The notes: generated by a model not told the origin, from the sequence alone. A stretch of 55,106 nt of DNA from Kiritimatiellota bacterium (GCA_014381785.1 JACNKZ010000029.1:1-55106), one strand, 5' to 3'. Positions 45,166 through 53,237 are shown, counted from the first letter of the stretch. Translations and numbers: made by a program.

Positions 45166-45237
45166 GGGGTCAGTCCGATAATTTGACAATTGACGGGGTT
45201 GGCGAGTAGAACGGGGTCAGTCCGATAATTTGACAAT
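45166..45237. repeat. Two REP/left-end copies in tandem
   Basis: GGGGTCAGTCCGATAATTTG continues to ACAATT in the copy at 45166-45191 and to ACAAT at 45213-45237. The first is followed by TGACGGGGTTGGCGAG as at the left end of the intact element; the second runs directly into an RHS reading frame. Confidence 0.85.
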
Positions 45238-45651
45238 GGACGGGAGAATATACGACCCCGTGATCGGCCGGATGATCTCCCCCGATCCCTCCATCCAGTC
45301 CCCCGACAGCCTCCAGAGCTTCAATCGCTATTCCTATTGCTGGAACAACCCGCTCAGCAGGACGGATCCCAGCGGGTTTAGCACTGAAAGCCTGGCGACT
45401 GCAGTGGGCGCGCTGGACGACTATAAAAACCTTGCTGAACCGGCAGTGGCTCAGTCTATCTCCCCGCAGAACTCCGTCGTTGACTCCTCGCAGGAGAGTG
45501 GGTCGGGGAGCGATGTTGGCAGTAAATATAAAACCTATTGCGATGGCAAAGTCGTCCTCCCGGCGTGGGTGAATCCGGATCAACAATGTGGCGGACTCAT
45601 CGATGGCAAATACCCTTGGGAGCTAGGCTCCTATAACCCGGGAGTCGATGG
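45207..45651 (+). repeat. 445-base direct repeat, copy 1 (RHS core fragment)
   Basis: By eye it is identical to 45771-46215, with a period of 564 bases. It starts within TAGAACGGGGTCAG and ends at GGGAGTCGATGG. Because 564 is divisible by three, the reading frame is preserved across both copies. Confidence 0.9.
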
Positions 45652-46215
45652 TTGCAAGGACTACGGCGCTCCCACTCCAAACGATCGAAAATCAAACGAC
45701 AAAGCTGGCGCGAACAATGATTCGGGCAAAAATGGAAACGGCTCCGGCACCGGTGGCGGCGGAAACAAAGTAGAACGGGGTCAGTCCGATAATTTGACAA
45801 TGGACGGGAGAATATACGACCCCGTGATCGGCCGGATGATCTCCCCCGATCCCTCCATCCAGTCCCCCGACAGCCTCCAGAGCTTCAATCGCTATTCCTA
45901 TTGCTGGAACAACCCGCTCAGCAGGACGGATCCCAGCGGGTTTAGCACTGAAAGCCTGGCGACTGCAGTGGGCGCGCTGGACGACTATAAAAACCTTGCT
46001 GAACCGGCAGTGGCTCAGTCTATCTCCCCGCAGAACTCCGTCGTTGACTCCTCGCAGGAGAGTGGGTCGGGGAGCGATGTTGGCAGTAAATATAAAACCT
46101 ATTGCGATGGCAAAGTCGTCCTCCCGGCGTGGGTGAATCCGGATCAACAATGTGGCGGACTCATCGATGGCAAATACCCTTGGGAGCTAGGCTCCTATAA
46201 CCCGGGAGTCGATGG
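45230..46215 (+). pseudogene. Duplicated RHS core fragment joined by translated REP sequence
   Basis: Open from TTG 45230 through both repeats. Each unit reads MDGRIYDPVIGRMISPDPSI, NRYSYCWNNPLSRTDPSGF and a variable tail to GSYNPGVDG. This is the standard RHS repeat-associated core with its DPSG cleavage motif, so it is the 3' end of an RHS gene. The REP sequence replaces everything upstream of MDGRIYDP. Copy 1 continues for 120 bases with a Gly/Asn-rich linker (NDSGKNGNGSGTGGGGNK) before the REP (ERGQSDNLT) leads into copy 2. No proper start signals exist, so expression is doubtful. Confidence 0.7.
45771..46215 (+). repeat. 445-base direct repeat, copy 2
   Basis: Second identical copy. It begins with a REP sequence (45777-45801) and is cut at GTCGATGG by the left end of the transposase element. 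The lack of visible differences implies a recent duplication. Confidence 0.9.
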
Positions 46216-46220
46216 GGAAC

Positions 46221-47300
46221 GGGGTCAGTCCGATAATTTGACAATTGACGGGGTTGGCGAGGGTCGTTAGATTGCGCGTATGGCACGAAAGATAAGGATT
46301 CAATACCCCGGCGCGGTTTATCATGTGATGAGTCGCGGAAATCATCAGGATGCGATTTTCCGCGATGATAAGGATTGTGAGATATTTTCAGATACGTTGG
46401 GCGAAGTGTGCATCAAGACCGGCTGGTTGGTGCACGCTTTTGTTTTGATGGGGAATCATTATCACCTGTTGGTGGAAACACCCGCCGCCAATCTGGTGGA
46501 GGGAATGAAGTGGCTGCAAGGAACCTACACTCAGCGGTTTAATGCCCGGCATAAGGTGTGGGGGCATCTGTTACAGGGGCGTTATAAAGCTCTGGTGGTT
46601 GACCGTTCCGAAAGCGGCTATTTTACAGCCGTCAGTAATTATATTCATTTGAACCCGGCGCGGGCCGGTCTGTTCAATTTACAGAGCGGGTCGCTGTCCG
46701 ATTACCGCTGGAGCAGTTATCCGGGATATATAAAGCCATCCAAACGGCCGGAGTGGCTTTGTGTCCGGCGTACGCTGGGCAATCTGAACTGTGCAGATGA
46801 TTCGAATGGTTTGTCCATGTATCGGCGGATCATGCGGAAGAGGGTTCTGGAGATCGCTCATTGCGATAATCCCCGCGAAGCAGATTCTGAGTGGGAGGCC
46901 ATTCGGAAGGGCTGGTGTTTCGGAGCGGAAGGATTTCAAAAAGAACTGATGAGGCATGTTCAAAAAGCCACAAGTCGTGTCCGCAAAGATTCGTTAGAGG
47001 GTAATGCGCTGCGAAGTTACGATCAGCAGGCTGCGGAAAATCTGTTGCGTCCTATGTTGAAGGAGCTAGGTGTTCAAGAGGCGGATTTGCAAACACTGCC
47101 TAAGGGGGCTCGTGAGAAGAAGCTGCTGGCGTGGGGGTTTCGAACTTTTACCACGGTGAGCCGGGAATGGATTACACAGCGGCTCAATATGGGACATGTT
47201 TCAAGAGTTACGCAAAGCGTCAATGAGGTGAACCGAAACGCGGAGTATCAGGATGGAAAGCTGCAACTGCAGAAAATTGTCAAATTATCGGACTGACCCC
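46221..47300 (+). mobile_element. REP-associated tyrosine transposase element with 26-base inverted ends
   Basis: Left end 46221-46246 and right end 47275-47300 are exact 26-base inverted copies (GGGGTCAGTCCGATAATTTG plus ACAATT). The element is about 1.08 kb and carries one gene. The transposase stop codon lies inside the right end. Further solitary end sequences occur at 41579, 45166, 45213 and 45777. Confidence 0.85.
46280..47296 (+). CDS. REP-associated tyrosine (Y1) transposase
   Basis: 338 residues. The N-terminal Y1_Tnp domain has MARKIRIQYPGAVYHVMSRG, then FVLMGNHYHLLVETP with the HxH (HYH) metal motif and QGTYTQRFNARHK carrying the likely Tyr nucleophile, followed by GHLLQGRYKALVV and YIHLNPARAGL. 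The C-terminal part includes a helix-turn-helix-like tail (SREWITQRLNMGHVSRVTQ). This is the RAYT family, which acts on single-stranded hairpin (REP) sequences. The protein tail KIVKLSD is encoded by the element end itself. All visible catalytic residues are intact, so it is likely active. Confidence 0.93.
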   Translation: MARKIRIQYPGAVYHVMSRGNHQDAIFRDDKDCEIFSDTLGEVCIKTGWLVHAFVLMGNHYHLLVETPAANLVEGMKWLQGTYTQRFNARHKVWGHLLQGRYKALVVDRSESGYFTAVSNYIHLNPARAGLFNLQSGSLSDYRWSSYPGYIKPSKRPEWLCVRRTLGNLNCADDSNGLSMYRRIMRKRVLEIAHCDNPREADSEWEAIRKGWCFGAEGFQKELMRHVQKATSRVRKDSLEGNALRSYDQQAAENLLRPMLKELGVQEADLQTLPKGAREKKLLAWGFRTFTTVSREWITQRLNMGHVSRVTQSVNEVNRNAEYQDGKLQLQKIVKLSD

Positions 47301-47361
47301 GCGTGTGAATGCGGGGGTGTGCGCTGTGATGGGGTGAAACAAGCGAATGCTTGGCGGCGTT

Positions 47362-48057
47362 CTAAAGCAGATTCTGCCCGCCGTCGATGAACAGCGTCTG
47401 GCCGGTGATGCTGTCGGCTTTTAAAAGGTAGAGCACGGCGTCGGCGATATCGGCGGGGGTGGGGCGCTTTTTGAGCGGAGTGGTGCCGGCCGGTTCCCAG
47501 GCGGTGTCGCTCTCTTTATCCGGCGGCGGTAGCACCGCGCCGGGGGCGACGGCGTTGACGGTAATGCCCGGCGCGAGGTCGAGCGCCGACAGCTGGGTCA
47601 GCTCTTCGAGCCCTTTTTTGCTGAGCATGTACGGCACGCAGCTGGTGTCGTGACCGGTGATGCGCCGGTCGAGCAGGTTGATGATTTTTCCCGCCTGGGT
47701 CTGCTGTGCAAAACCACGGGTCAGCGCCAGCGGGGCCAGCAGATTAATTTGCAGTTCTTTTAGCGTCAGCTCGTGCGTGGCGTCCGCCAGCCGGGTCGGA
47801 TAAAAAACGGCGGCGTTGTTGATGAGGACATCGATTTTTCCAAACTGCTCTGAAGCGCGCTGCATCAGGGTTTCGCACTGCGCCGGATCCGCGAGATCGG
47901 CCTGAATGGTTTTGGGCGACAGCGTATTGGCTTCCTCTTCCGAACCTTGGAAATGAACAATCACCTCCGCGCCTTCGGCTTGCAACGCCTCGGTAATCGC
48001 GCGGCCAATGCGCACCGCCCCGCCGGTTACCAATGCCCGCTGTCCTTCTAAAATCAT
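47362..48057 (-). CDS. Pteridine reductase-like (FolM-type) SDR
   Basis: 231 residues from ATG 48057 (MILEGQRALVTGGAVRIG); ATG 48072 would add five residues. TGGAVRIGRAI with NNAAVFYPTRL and the YMLSKKGLEE catalytic Tyr/Lys (VPYMLSKK) match FolM/pteridine-reductase SDRs, which make tetrahydrofolate or tetrahydrobiopterin-type products. A DRRITGHD motif is seen where many SDRs have the catalytic Ser. Bases 47938-47953 hold a palindrome variant read as HFQGSEE. The first 14 codons differ from a 5'-end copy of this gene at 48888-48954, suggesting that the gene's start was replaced by an insertion. Confidence 0.82.
   Translation of the reverse strand: MILEGQRALVTGGAVRIGRAITEALQAEGAEVIVHFQGSEEEANTLSPKTIQADLADPAQCETLMQRASEQFGKIDVLINNAAVFYPTRLADATHELTLKELQINLLAPLALTRGFAQQTQAGKIINLLDRRITGHDTSCVPYMLSKKGLEELTQLSALDLAPGITVNAVAPGAVLPPPDKESDTAWEPAGTTPLKKRPTPADIADAVLYLLKADSITGQTLFIDGGQNLL
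47938..47953. repeat. Palindrome variant inside the FolM-like gene
   Basis: TTCCGAACCTTGGAAA, the same variant as at 40655 after accA. Confidence 0.65.
47991..48030. repeat. 40-base direct repeat, copy 1 (5' part of the FolM-like gene)
   Basis: It starts CGGTAATCGCGCGGCCAATG and ends CCGCCGGTTAC. Copy 2 is at 48888-48927 with one difference. It encodes VTGGAVRIGRAIT on the minus strand. Confidence 0.9.
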
Positions 48058-48135
48058 TTGTGCATTATGCATAAACCGTTTGCGGGTGCAACGGCGGCTT
48101 TACAACCAGCGCCAAATATGGATTGATGATTCGCG

Positions 48136-48696
48136 ATGAATCGAATGGAACAGATCGACTATGTCTTTGAGACCGTCAGCAAAAAATTGCCTGAGGCGGG
48201 CGTTGAGTTTCTAATGATTGGTGGGCATGCGGTGAACTACTACGGCTATACCCGTGCCACCCTGGATGTGGATTTCATGATTGCCGCTCAAGATGTTTCT
48301 GCTGTTCGACAGGTGATGAAAGACGCCGGATTCACGAATATCTCAGAGGGGGAGACCGTTATCTTTTTTACACTTCCCGATTCCGCAGTTCGCGTGGATT
48401 TTCTACCGGTGGACTCCGGGACGATCGCCGAGCTGTTATCGAACGCGGTTTCGGTCGAGTACGGGGGCGTTTGGCTTACACTGCCTTGTCTGCCGGACCT
48501 GCTGTCCATGAAGTTGTTTGCGCTGAAAAGCGGTAGTCCGCGGCGCAAAGAACGGGATATGGCGGATATTGTTCAACTAGTTGTTGAAAACAGTTTGACC
48601 GCAGAGGTGGACTTGAAACCCCTTTGCGAAAAGTATGCCACGGATCGGATTTACGAAGAGCTGTCCGCACGGATTCGGGAGATGACCGATGCTTGA
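48136..48696 (+). CDS. Nucleotidyltransferase of the AbiEii/DUF6036-like type
   Basis: 186 residues. The polymerase-beta-type motif is FLMIGGHAVNYYGYTRATLD followed by VDFMI, with acidic residues in the D-V-D position, then SAVRVDFLPVD as a third acidic strand and LLSMKLFALKSGSPRRKERD in the helical part. Such proteins often act as type IV toxins or as antitoxins (AbiEii, MenT/MenA relatives). It overlaps the next small gene by 8 bases. Both lie between two copies of the FolM-like gene start, so they look like an inserted module. It could be toxin, antitoxin or defence; this is not decided. Confidence 0.75.
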   Translation: MNRMEQIDYVFETVSKKLPEAGVEFLMIGGHAVNYYGYTRATLDVDFMIAAQDVSAVRQVMKDAGFTNISEGETVIFFTLPDSAVRVDFLPVDSGTIAELLSNAVSVEYGGVWLTLPCLPDLLSMKLFALKSGSPRRKERDMADIVQLVVENSLTAEVDLKPLCEKYATDRIYEELSARIREMTDA

Positions 48697-48874
48697 TTTT
48701 CCAGAGATTAAGGGTTTAGAGGAGCCCGCCGTTCCGAAAATGTCACTGCGGGATTACGCCCATTTTTCCGTTTTCTGTTTGGAAAACAATCCGCACATCA
48801 CACCGGAGAACTGTCTCGATCACGATACCGGAGAACGTGATATCAAGGAACCGTTCCGGTTGCACGCAAACTAG
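48689..48874 (+). CDS. Small protein coupled to the nucleotidyltransferase
   Basis: 61 residues: MLDFPEIKGLEEPAVPKMSL, then RDYAHFSVFCLENNPHITPE and a charged tail DTGERDIKEPFRLH. No family is recognised. Its ATG overlaps the end of the nucleotidyltransferase by 8 bases, giving a two-gene unit. The size and arrangement would suit an antitoxin or a regulator. Confidence 0.6.
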   Translation: MLDFPEIKGLEEPAVPKMSLRDYAHFSVFCLENNPHITPENCLDHDTGERDIKEPFRLHAN

Positions 48875-48887
48875 CCGACCGGTGCCG

Positions 48888-48954
48888 CGGTAATCGCGCG
48901 GCCAATGCGTACCGCCCCGCCGGTTACGAGAGCTCGTTTGCCTTTCAGTGTCAT
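48888..48954 (-). pseudogene. 5'-end remnant of the FolM-like SDR gene
   Basis: From ATG 48954 the minus strand reads MTLKGKRALVTGGAVRIGRA, then IT, after which homology stops. The match to the intact gene (positions 47991-48030) is 39 of 40 bases; the first codons differ. It is the original start of the gene (or of a sister copy), separated from the body by the nucleotidyltransferase module. Confidence 0.8.
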
Positions 48955-49009
48955 AATCTTAATTAAATCTGTTGTTTTGGAATTGAACGCCTCGTTGTGA
49001 TCTGTCGGA

Positions 49010-49085
49010 TGGAGTAGTGGAGTATGGGAGTGGTGGCGTGGAAAAATTCAATACTCCAATAATCCTGTATTCCATTAATTCATTC
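49010..49085. repeat. GGAGTAGTGGAGTATGGGAG / ATACTCCAATAATCC inverted tract
   Basis: Left GGAGTAGTGGAGTATGGGAG and right CAATACTCCAATAATCCTG are partly complementary. It ends at the pepA stop and may serve as its transcript end. Confidence 0.65.
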
Positions 49086-50550
49086 CCTTAATCCACTCGA
49101 TGAGGGTGCGGGCGCCGAAGAGGGTGGCACCGGGATCCATCCACGGTTTGGGAGTTTCGATCCAGGCGGTGCCGGCGATGTCGATATGCGCCCAGGGAAT
49201 GTCGTCCGGAACAAATTCGCTGAGGAACGCGCCGGCGGTGATGGTGCCCGCAGTACCGGATTTGCCGATGTTCTGCAGGTCGGCGAAGGTGCCTTTCATG
49301 TCATCTTTGTGTTCCTGCCAGAGCGGCAGTTCCCATAAGCGCTCGCCGCCTGCTTCGGCGGCTTTGATGAGCTTTTGCGTAAGGCGGCTGTTATTGCCCA
49401 TCACGGCGGATGCACTGTGGCCGAGCGCGACGATGACCGCGCCGGTGAGGGTGGCGAGGTCGACGATGGCGGCGGGCTTATGTTTGAGGGCCAGGTCGAG
49501 CGCGTCGCACAGCGCGAGGCGGCCTTCGGCATCGGTGTTTAGAATTTCGATGGTTTTGCCGGCGCGGGATTTGATGATGTCGCCGGGGCGGGTGGCACCG
49601 CTGCCCGGCATGTTTTCGGCGACGGTGAGAATGCCGACCACCGGAGATTTCGGTTTGAGCAGGGCGACCATTTTCATGGCGGCGAGAACGGCCATGCCGC
49701 CGCATTTGTCGTAGAGCATCCACCCCATGCCTTTGCCGGGTTTGAGCGAGATGCCGCCGGAGTCGAAGGTGATGGTTTTGCCGACGAGCACCACCGGTTT
49801 GGCTTTGGGGTCGGTGCCTTTGTATTTCAGCGTGATGATTTTCGCATCCAGGTTGCTGCCGGCGACGGCGAGCAGGGCGTTGCAGTTTTGTTTTTTCAGA
49901 TCAGTTTTATTGAGCACGGAGCAGGTGAGTCCGGTTTCTTTGGCCATTTTCTGCGCCCAGTTGGCGATTTTCTGCGGGGTGGCAATGTTGCCGGGCAGGT
50001 TGGCCAGATCGGCGGTGGAAAGAAGCGCGTCGCTCTCCGCCTGCGCGTCGGCCAGTGCGCGGCGTCCGGCGGCGGCGTTTTTGCAGTCACCCGCGAACGT
50101 CAGCGATGCTTCCGGTTTCTTTTTGGGTTTTGTTTTGAAGGTGTTGAAGTCGTAGGTTCCCCAGCCGGCGCCGCGCGCAACGGCGTGGATAAAGGCGGGT
50201 TCGGTCACGTGGCTGAGATAGATGTCTGTTGCGGTGACGAAGCTTTTGGCGCCGGCTTTCTGCCCGGCGCGGATTGCGGCGGCGGCGGCGCGTTCAAGTT
50301 GTTCCATTCGGAAGTCGGCCGATTTGCCGAGACCGGCCAGAACGATGCGACCGGGTTTTGTTTTACCGAAGGTCGGAAAAACCGAGGTTTGTTGCGTTTC
50401 ACCGTCGAAGCCGCTGTGTTTGATCTGCTTCTCAACCAGCGCGCAGATTGTTTTGCTGCCGGAGAGCAGCGGTTTTTTGTTTTGGACAAATACAATGAGC
50501 GCGTCTTTTGCCTGCACATCGAGCGGGCGGGGGGTGAGGCTATATTTCAT
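49075..50550 (-). CDS. pepA: Leucyl aminopeptidase (M17)
   Basis: This 491-residue zinc/manganese aminopeptidase has the diagnostic NTDAEGRLALCDAL, with VGKTITFDSGGISLKPGKGM, MKYDKCGG-like LYDKCGGMAVL and a C-terminal WAHIDIAGTAW. ATG 50550 gives MKYSLTPRPL; it overlaps the TAA of the upstream lipoprotein by one base. Metal ligands in the two conserved blocks are present. Besides peptide turnover, M17 enzymes can act as DNA-binding accessory factors in Xer recombination; this is a known property of E. coli PepA, not shown here. Confidence 0.95.
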   Translation of the reverse strand: MKYSLTPRPLDVQAKDALIVFVQNKKPLLSGSKTICALVEKQIKHSGFDGETQQTSVFPTFGKTKPGRIVLAGLGKSADFRMEQLERAAAAAIRAGQKAGAKSFVTATDIYLSHVTEPAFIHAVARGAGWGTYDFNTFKTKPKKKPEASLTFAGDCKNAAAGRRALADAQAESDALLSTADLANLPGNIATPQKIANWAQKMAKETGLTCSVLNKTDLKKQNCNALLAVAGSNLDAKIITLKYKGTDPKAKPVVLVGKTITFDSGGISLKPGKGMGWMLYDKCGGMAVLAAMKMVALLKPKSPVVGILTVAENMPGSGATRPGDIIKSRAGKTIEILNTDAEGRLALCDALDLALKHKPAAIVDLATLTGAVIVALGHSASAVMGNNSRLTQKLIKAAEAGGERLWELPLWQEHKDDMKGTFADLQNIGKSGTAGTITAGAFLSEFVPDDIPWAHIDIAGTAWIETPKPWMDPGATLFGARTLIEWIKGMN

Positions 50551-50879
50551 TACCGGAGTTCCTCGGGCAGTTTGGCTTTGTCGGCCGGGTTGGCGGGCCA
50601 ATTTGGCAGGCTGAAGCCGGCTGCGACAATGGCGTATTCGATATTTTTCACATAAACCACCCGTCCGTCGAAGACGACAATGAGTTCGTGGTTTTCAAAG
50701 TCGGGGGTGATTTTCTGAATGCCTTCGAGCGGTTGCAGGGCCTTGGCAATGAGCTGAACGCTTTCCGGATTGCGGAGCTGTTCGATCTGGAATATTTCCG
50801 TGCGGATGTCGTTGCGGTGACATGCGGTGATCAGTAACAGCGCGGCGAGAGAAATCAAAACGGAGATTGGTTTTTTCAT
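50550..50879 (-). CDS. Lipoprotein with HMA-like fold lacking the metal cysteines
   Basis: 109 residues. Lipobox AALLLITAC (Cys20). The body NPESVQLIAKALQPLEGIQK, then ITPDFENHELIVVFDGRVVY and VKNIEYAIVAAGF, follows the beta-alpha-beta-beta-alpha-beta order of heavy-metal-associated domains (GI..V..D.....V.V.Y......I..AI...GF), but the CxxC motif is absent. It lies between the (alpha/alpha)6-barrel gene and pepA on the same strand and overlaps pepA. The role is unknown; perhaps a structural relative that binds a peptide or protein. Confidence 0.6.
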   Translation of the reverse strand: MKKPISVLISLAALLLITACHRNDIRTEIFQIEQLRNPESVQLIAKALQPLEGIQKITPDFENHELIVVFDGRVVYVKNIEYAIVAAGFSLPNWPANPADKAKLPEELR

Positions 50880-50916
50880 GCACAGAAAATAGTACGGAAT
50901 CGCAGAGGGGTAAACC

Positions 50917-53106
50917 TCATAATCCGAGGTCGTTCATCACCGGTAGCGTGTAGACCCGTTTCCATTTGGGCGGGATGCGGAATTCCGCATCCGCCAGGCG
51001 CATGAATTCATAGGCCAGTTCAATCAGAGCGTCATTCGGTCCGCCGCTGAGCTGAGCCTCATGGATGTCAAGAAAGTCGTTATAGCGCTGTATGGCCTCA
51101 TCGAACTTGCCGTTCAGTTGCAGGCTGAGTGCATAGCCGAACAGCGCAGAGGGGCTTTCGGTCTTTTCGAGTAGCGCCTGATAGTAGAGTTGTTCGGCGG
51201 ATTCGGGGTTGCCTGTGAGGGTCATCAGATTGCCCTGCAGGAACCGGGAGAGGGCGTTGTCCGGATAGCGCCGGCAGATTTTCATGGCTTCGCTGAATTG
51301 CCCCTGACGGTAGTTCAGGGCGGCTTCAGCCATCCGGGCGTTTTCATTGATGTGGGTCGGGGGGTGATAAAGCAGGTGCACCACCAGCATGGCCAGACCG
51401 ACCACCAGAATAATGCGCAGGTCGGAGCGGGTAAGCCGCATGCGGTGAATCAGGCGCTGGAGGTTTTTCAGTGTGGGGGCGTGGGTGAGCGCTTCGTGCT
51501 GAAATTCATATTGCGTTGTGAGCAGCAGGGATGCGGTGACCGGACCGAGAGCGTAGGCCGATTTTTCGATGTGCGCGTTGTGGCGTTGCAGTCGGGCCGC
51601 TTCAATGCTTTCGCGTTCAAACCATGCGGCAAACCCTTCCCGGGCCCGCCGTACAAAGAGCATGAGCAGTGCGCGGCTTTCATCGCCGCGCCGGAGGGTT
51701 TCGAAGGCCATAAACTGGTGGATGGCGGGAAGATGGACGGTGTCGTCGATCTGCTCCTGTTTCCAGCTGGCGGGATCGGCTCGTCCGGGGAAGCCGTGGG
51801 TTTCCTCAAAATTCTCCAGCAGAGGCTTTTTGAATTCGGCGGGAAGGCCTGACCAGTAGAGCGGCAGAAACGAGCCGAACGAGGGTTCGTGAATATAGTG
51901 GCCCTCTTTCCAGACATTGGAAAAGGCTTTCGTCTCCGGATTCCAGAACACCGTGGTGAGCGTTTGAGCCAGCTGGTCATGTTCGGCGGTCAACGGGCCG
52001 ATGGCGGCTTCGGAGTGGTCGCTTTCGTCGCAAAGACGCAGCAGGGCCTCGAGTTCGCCGAGTAGCATAACGGTCAGGTCGGGAGATGCTTTTCCCCGCT
52101 CAAAGCTTTCTGGAATAAAGACCTCCTGATCACTCTGCCAGGCGGGGATGAGATCGCGATGGGGATCGAACCGCCGCAAAGCCCACTGCATATATTTGCG
52201 CAGTGCGGGGAGTGTTTTTTTGAGCAGCACCGGATCGTGCTGATCCTGTAAGGCCAGCTCAAAAGCCTGGATGACAAAAGGCCAGGGGGCGGCTGCGGAG
52301 GCGGCTCCTTCGCAGTTTACCCAGGCCGGGAATCCGCCGGAGCTTTGTTGAAGCGCAAGAGCGGTATGGACCAGGTTCAGGGCGGTTTTCGGATGAATCA
52401 GACGCCAGGCCTGAACCAGCGGATAAAGCTCGTTGAGTGAAAACGTTTCGGGGCCGGGCATGTCGGAGGCGCTCCAGATGCCGGGCAGCGCGGCGTTTCG
52501 GCCGCGCAGTCGCAGGCGCAGCGATTCGGCCGCAAGCGCCACCGGCGGGTTGTGCCGGGGGTTGATGCTGAACAGGCCGGCGGTGGAAAGCCGTTTCTTA
52601 GTTTCCTCTTCTCTGAGTGCATTAAAATTTTCCTCCAGCGCCTCTTCAGCTTTCAGTAGAGCCAGTTCTCTCGGAAGGGTTCCTGTCACCAGAACAAAAC
52701 GCGAGCCCTTGCAAATGAGCAGGGCGTTGCAGGGGGCTGCTTTGATCCAGGTGAATCCGGGGTCTTGATTGGTCTGTTCGGTTGAGTTGAGTGCCGGTGG
52801 CGGGAGCCCCTGAACCGATCCGATGAGGATGCCGGGCTCCAGCAGAAGAGCCTCGATGTGTTTTTCTTTTTCCTGTTTGCGAACGTAGAGTGAAAGCCCG
52901 TTGCTCAGAAGCCGAACGGTGAGTGGAATGGTTGGGTCGAGCAGATGCAGGGTCCATGCGCAGTTTTTGGCGGTCAGTTCGCCCTGCGCATCGCCGGTCA
53001 AGAGCGGGCAGGGGTCGTCGGGTCCGGCCAGGAATCGCCATCCCTGTTTCCAGGGCACCGCCGGGTATTCTGTAAATACATTTTGCATAAAGTATGTTTT
53101 CATCAT
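50917..53106 (-). CDS. Membrane protein with (alpha/alpha)6-barrel glycosidase-like domain and C-terminal TPRs
   Basis: 729 residues from ATG 53106 (MMKTYFMQNVFTEYPA); upstream ATG 53196 and downstream 53088 are alternatives. The N-terminal half resembles MGH1/GH63-like (alpha/alpha)6 barrels: LQQSSGGFPAWVNCEG, DLIPAWQSDQEVFIPESFE, TTVFWNPETKAFSNVWKEG and FGSFLPLYWSGLP. A single membrane helix follows (LRIILVVGLAMLVVHLLY) after a basic stretch, then three or more TPR units (LNYRQGQFSEAMKICRRY; SPSALFGYALSLQLNGKFDE). A palindromic repeat at 51907-51924 encodes SNVWK. Substrate unknown; possibly a glycan-sensing envelope protein. Confidence 0.6.
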   Translation of the reverse strand: MMKTYFMQNVFTEYPAVPWKQGWRFLAGPDDPCPLLTGDAQGELTAKNCAWTLHLLDPTIPLTVRLLSNGLSLYVRKQEKEKHIEALLLEPGILIGSVQGLPPPALNSTEQTNQDPGFTWIKAAPCNALLICKGSRFVLVTGTLPRELALLKAEEALEENFNALREEETKKRLSTAGLFSINPRHNPPVALAAESLRLRLRGRNAALPGIWSASDMPGPETFSLNELYPLVQAWRLIHPKTALNLVHTALALQQSSGGFPAWVNCEGAASAAAPWPFVIQAFELALQDQHDPVLLKKTLPALRKYMQWALRRFDPHRDLIPAWQSDQEVFIPESFERGKASPDLTVMLLGELEALLRLCDESDHSEAAIGPLTAEHDQLAQTLTTVFWNPETKAFSNVWKEGHYIHEPSFGSFLPLYWSGLPAEFKKPLLENFEETHGFPGRADPASWKQEQIDDTVHLPAIHQFMAFETLRRGDESRALLMLFVRRAREGFAAWFERESIEAARLQRHNAHIEKSAYALGPVTASLLLTTQYEFQHEALTHAPTLKNLQRLIHRMRLTRSDLRIILVVGLAMLVVHLLYHPPTHINENARMAEAALNYRQGQFSEAMKICRRYPDNALSRFLQGNLMTLTGNPESAEQLYYQALLEKTESPSALFGYALSLQLNGKFDEAIQRYNDFLDIHEAQLSGGPNDALIELAYEFMRLADAEFRIPPKWKRVYTLPVMNDLGL
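51907..51924. repeat. Palindrome variant inside the barrel/TPR gene
   Basis: TTTCCAGACATTGGAAAA, translated on the minus strand as FSNVWK. Confidence 0.8.
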
Positions 53107-53237
53107 GTCGCAATCAGCTTGCTTCTTCAATCCCGGGCTTTTTAAATTCCCAGTTGGGCGAAAGGCTTGCTTTAGGCGCATTAAAGCGGTTATCATGAAG
53201 CGTTTTTAATAATAAAGAATGAAGGGTGGAACGTATT

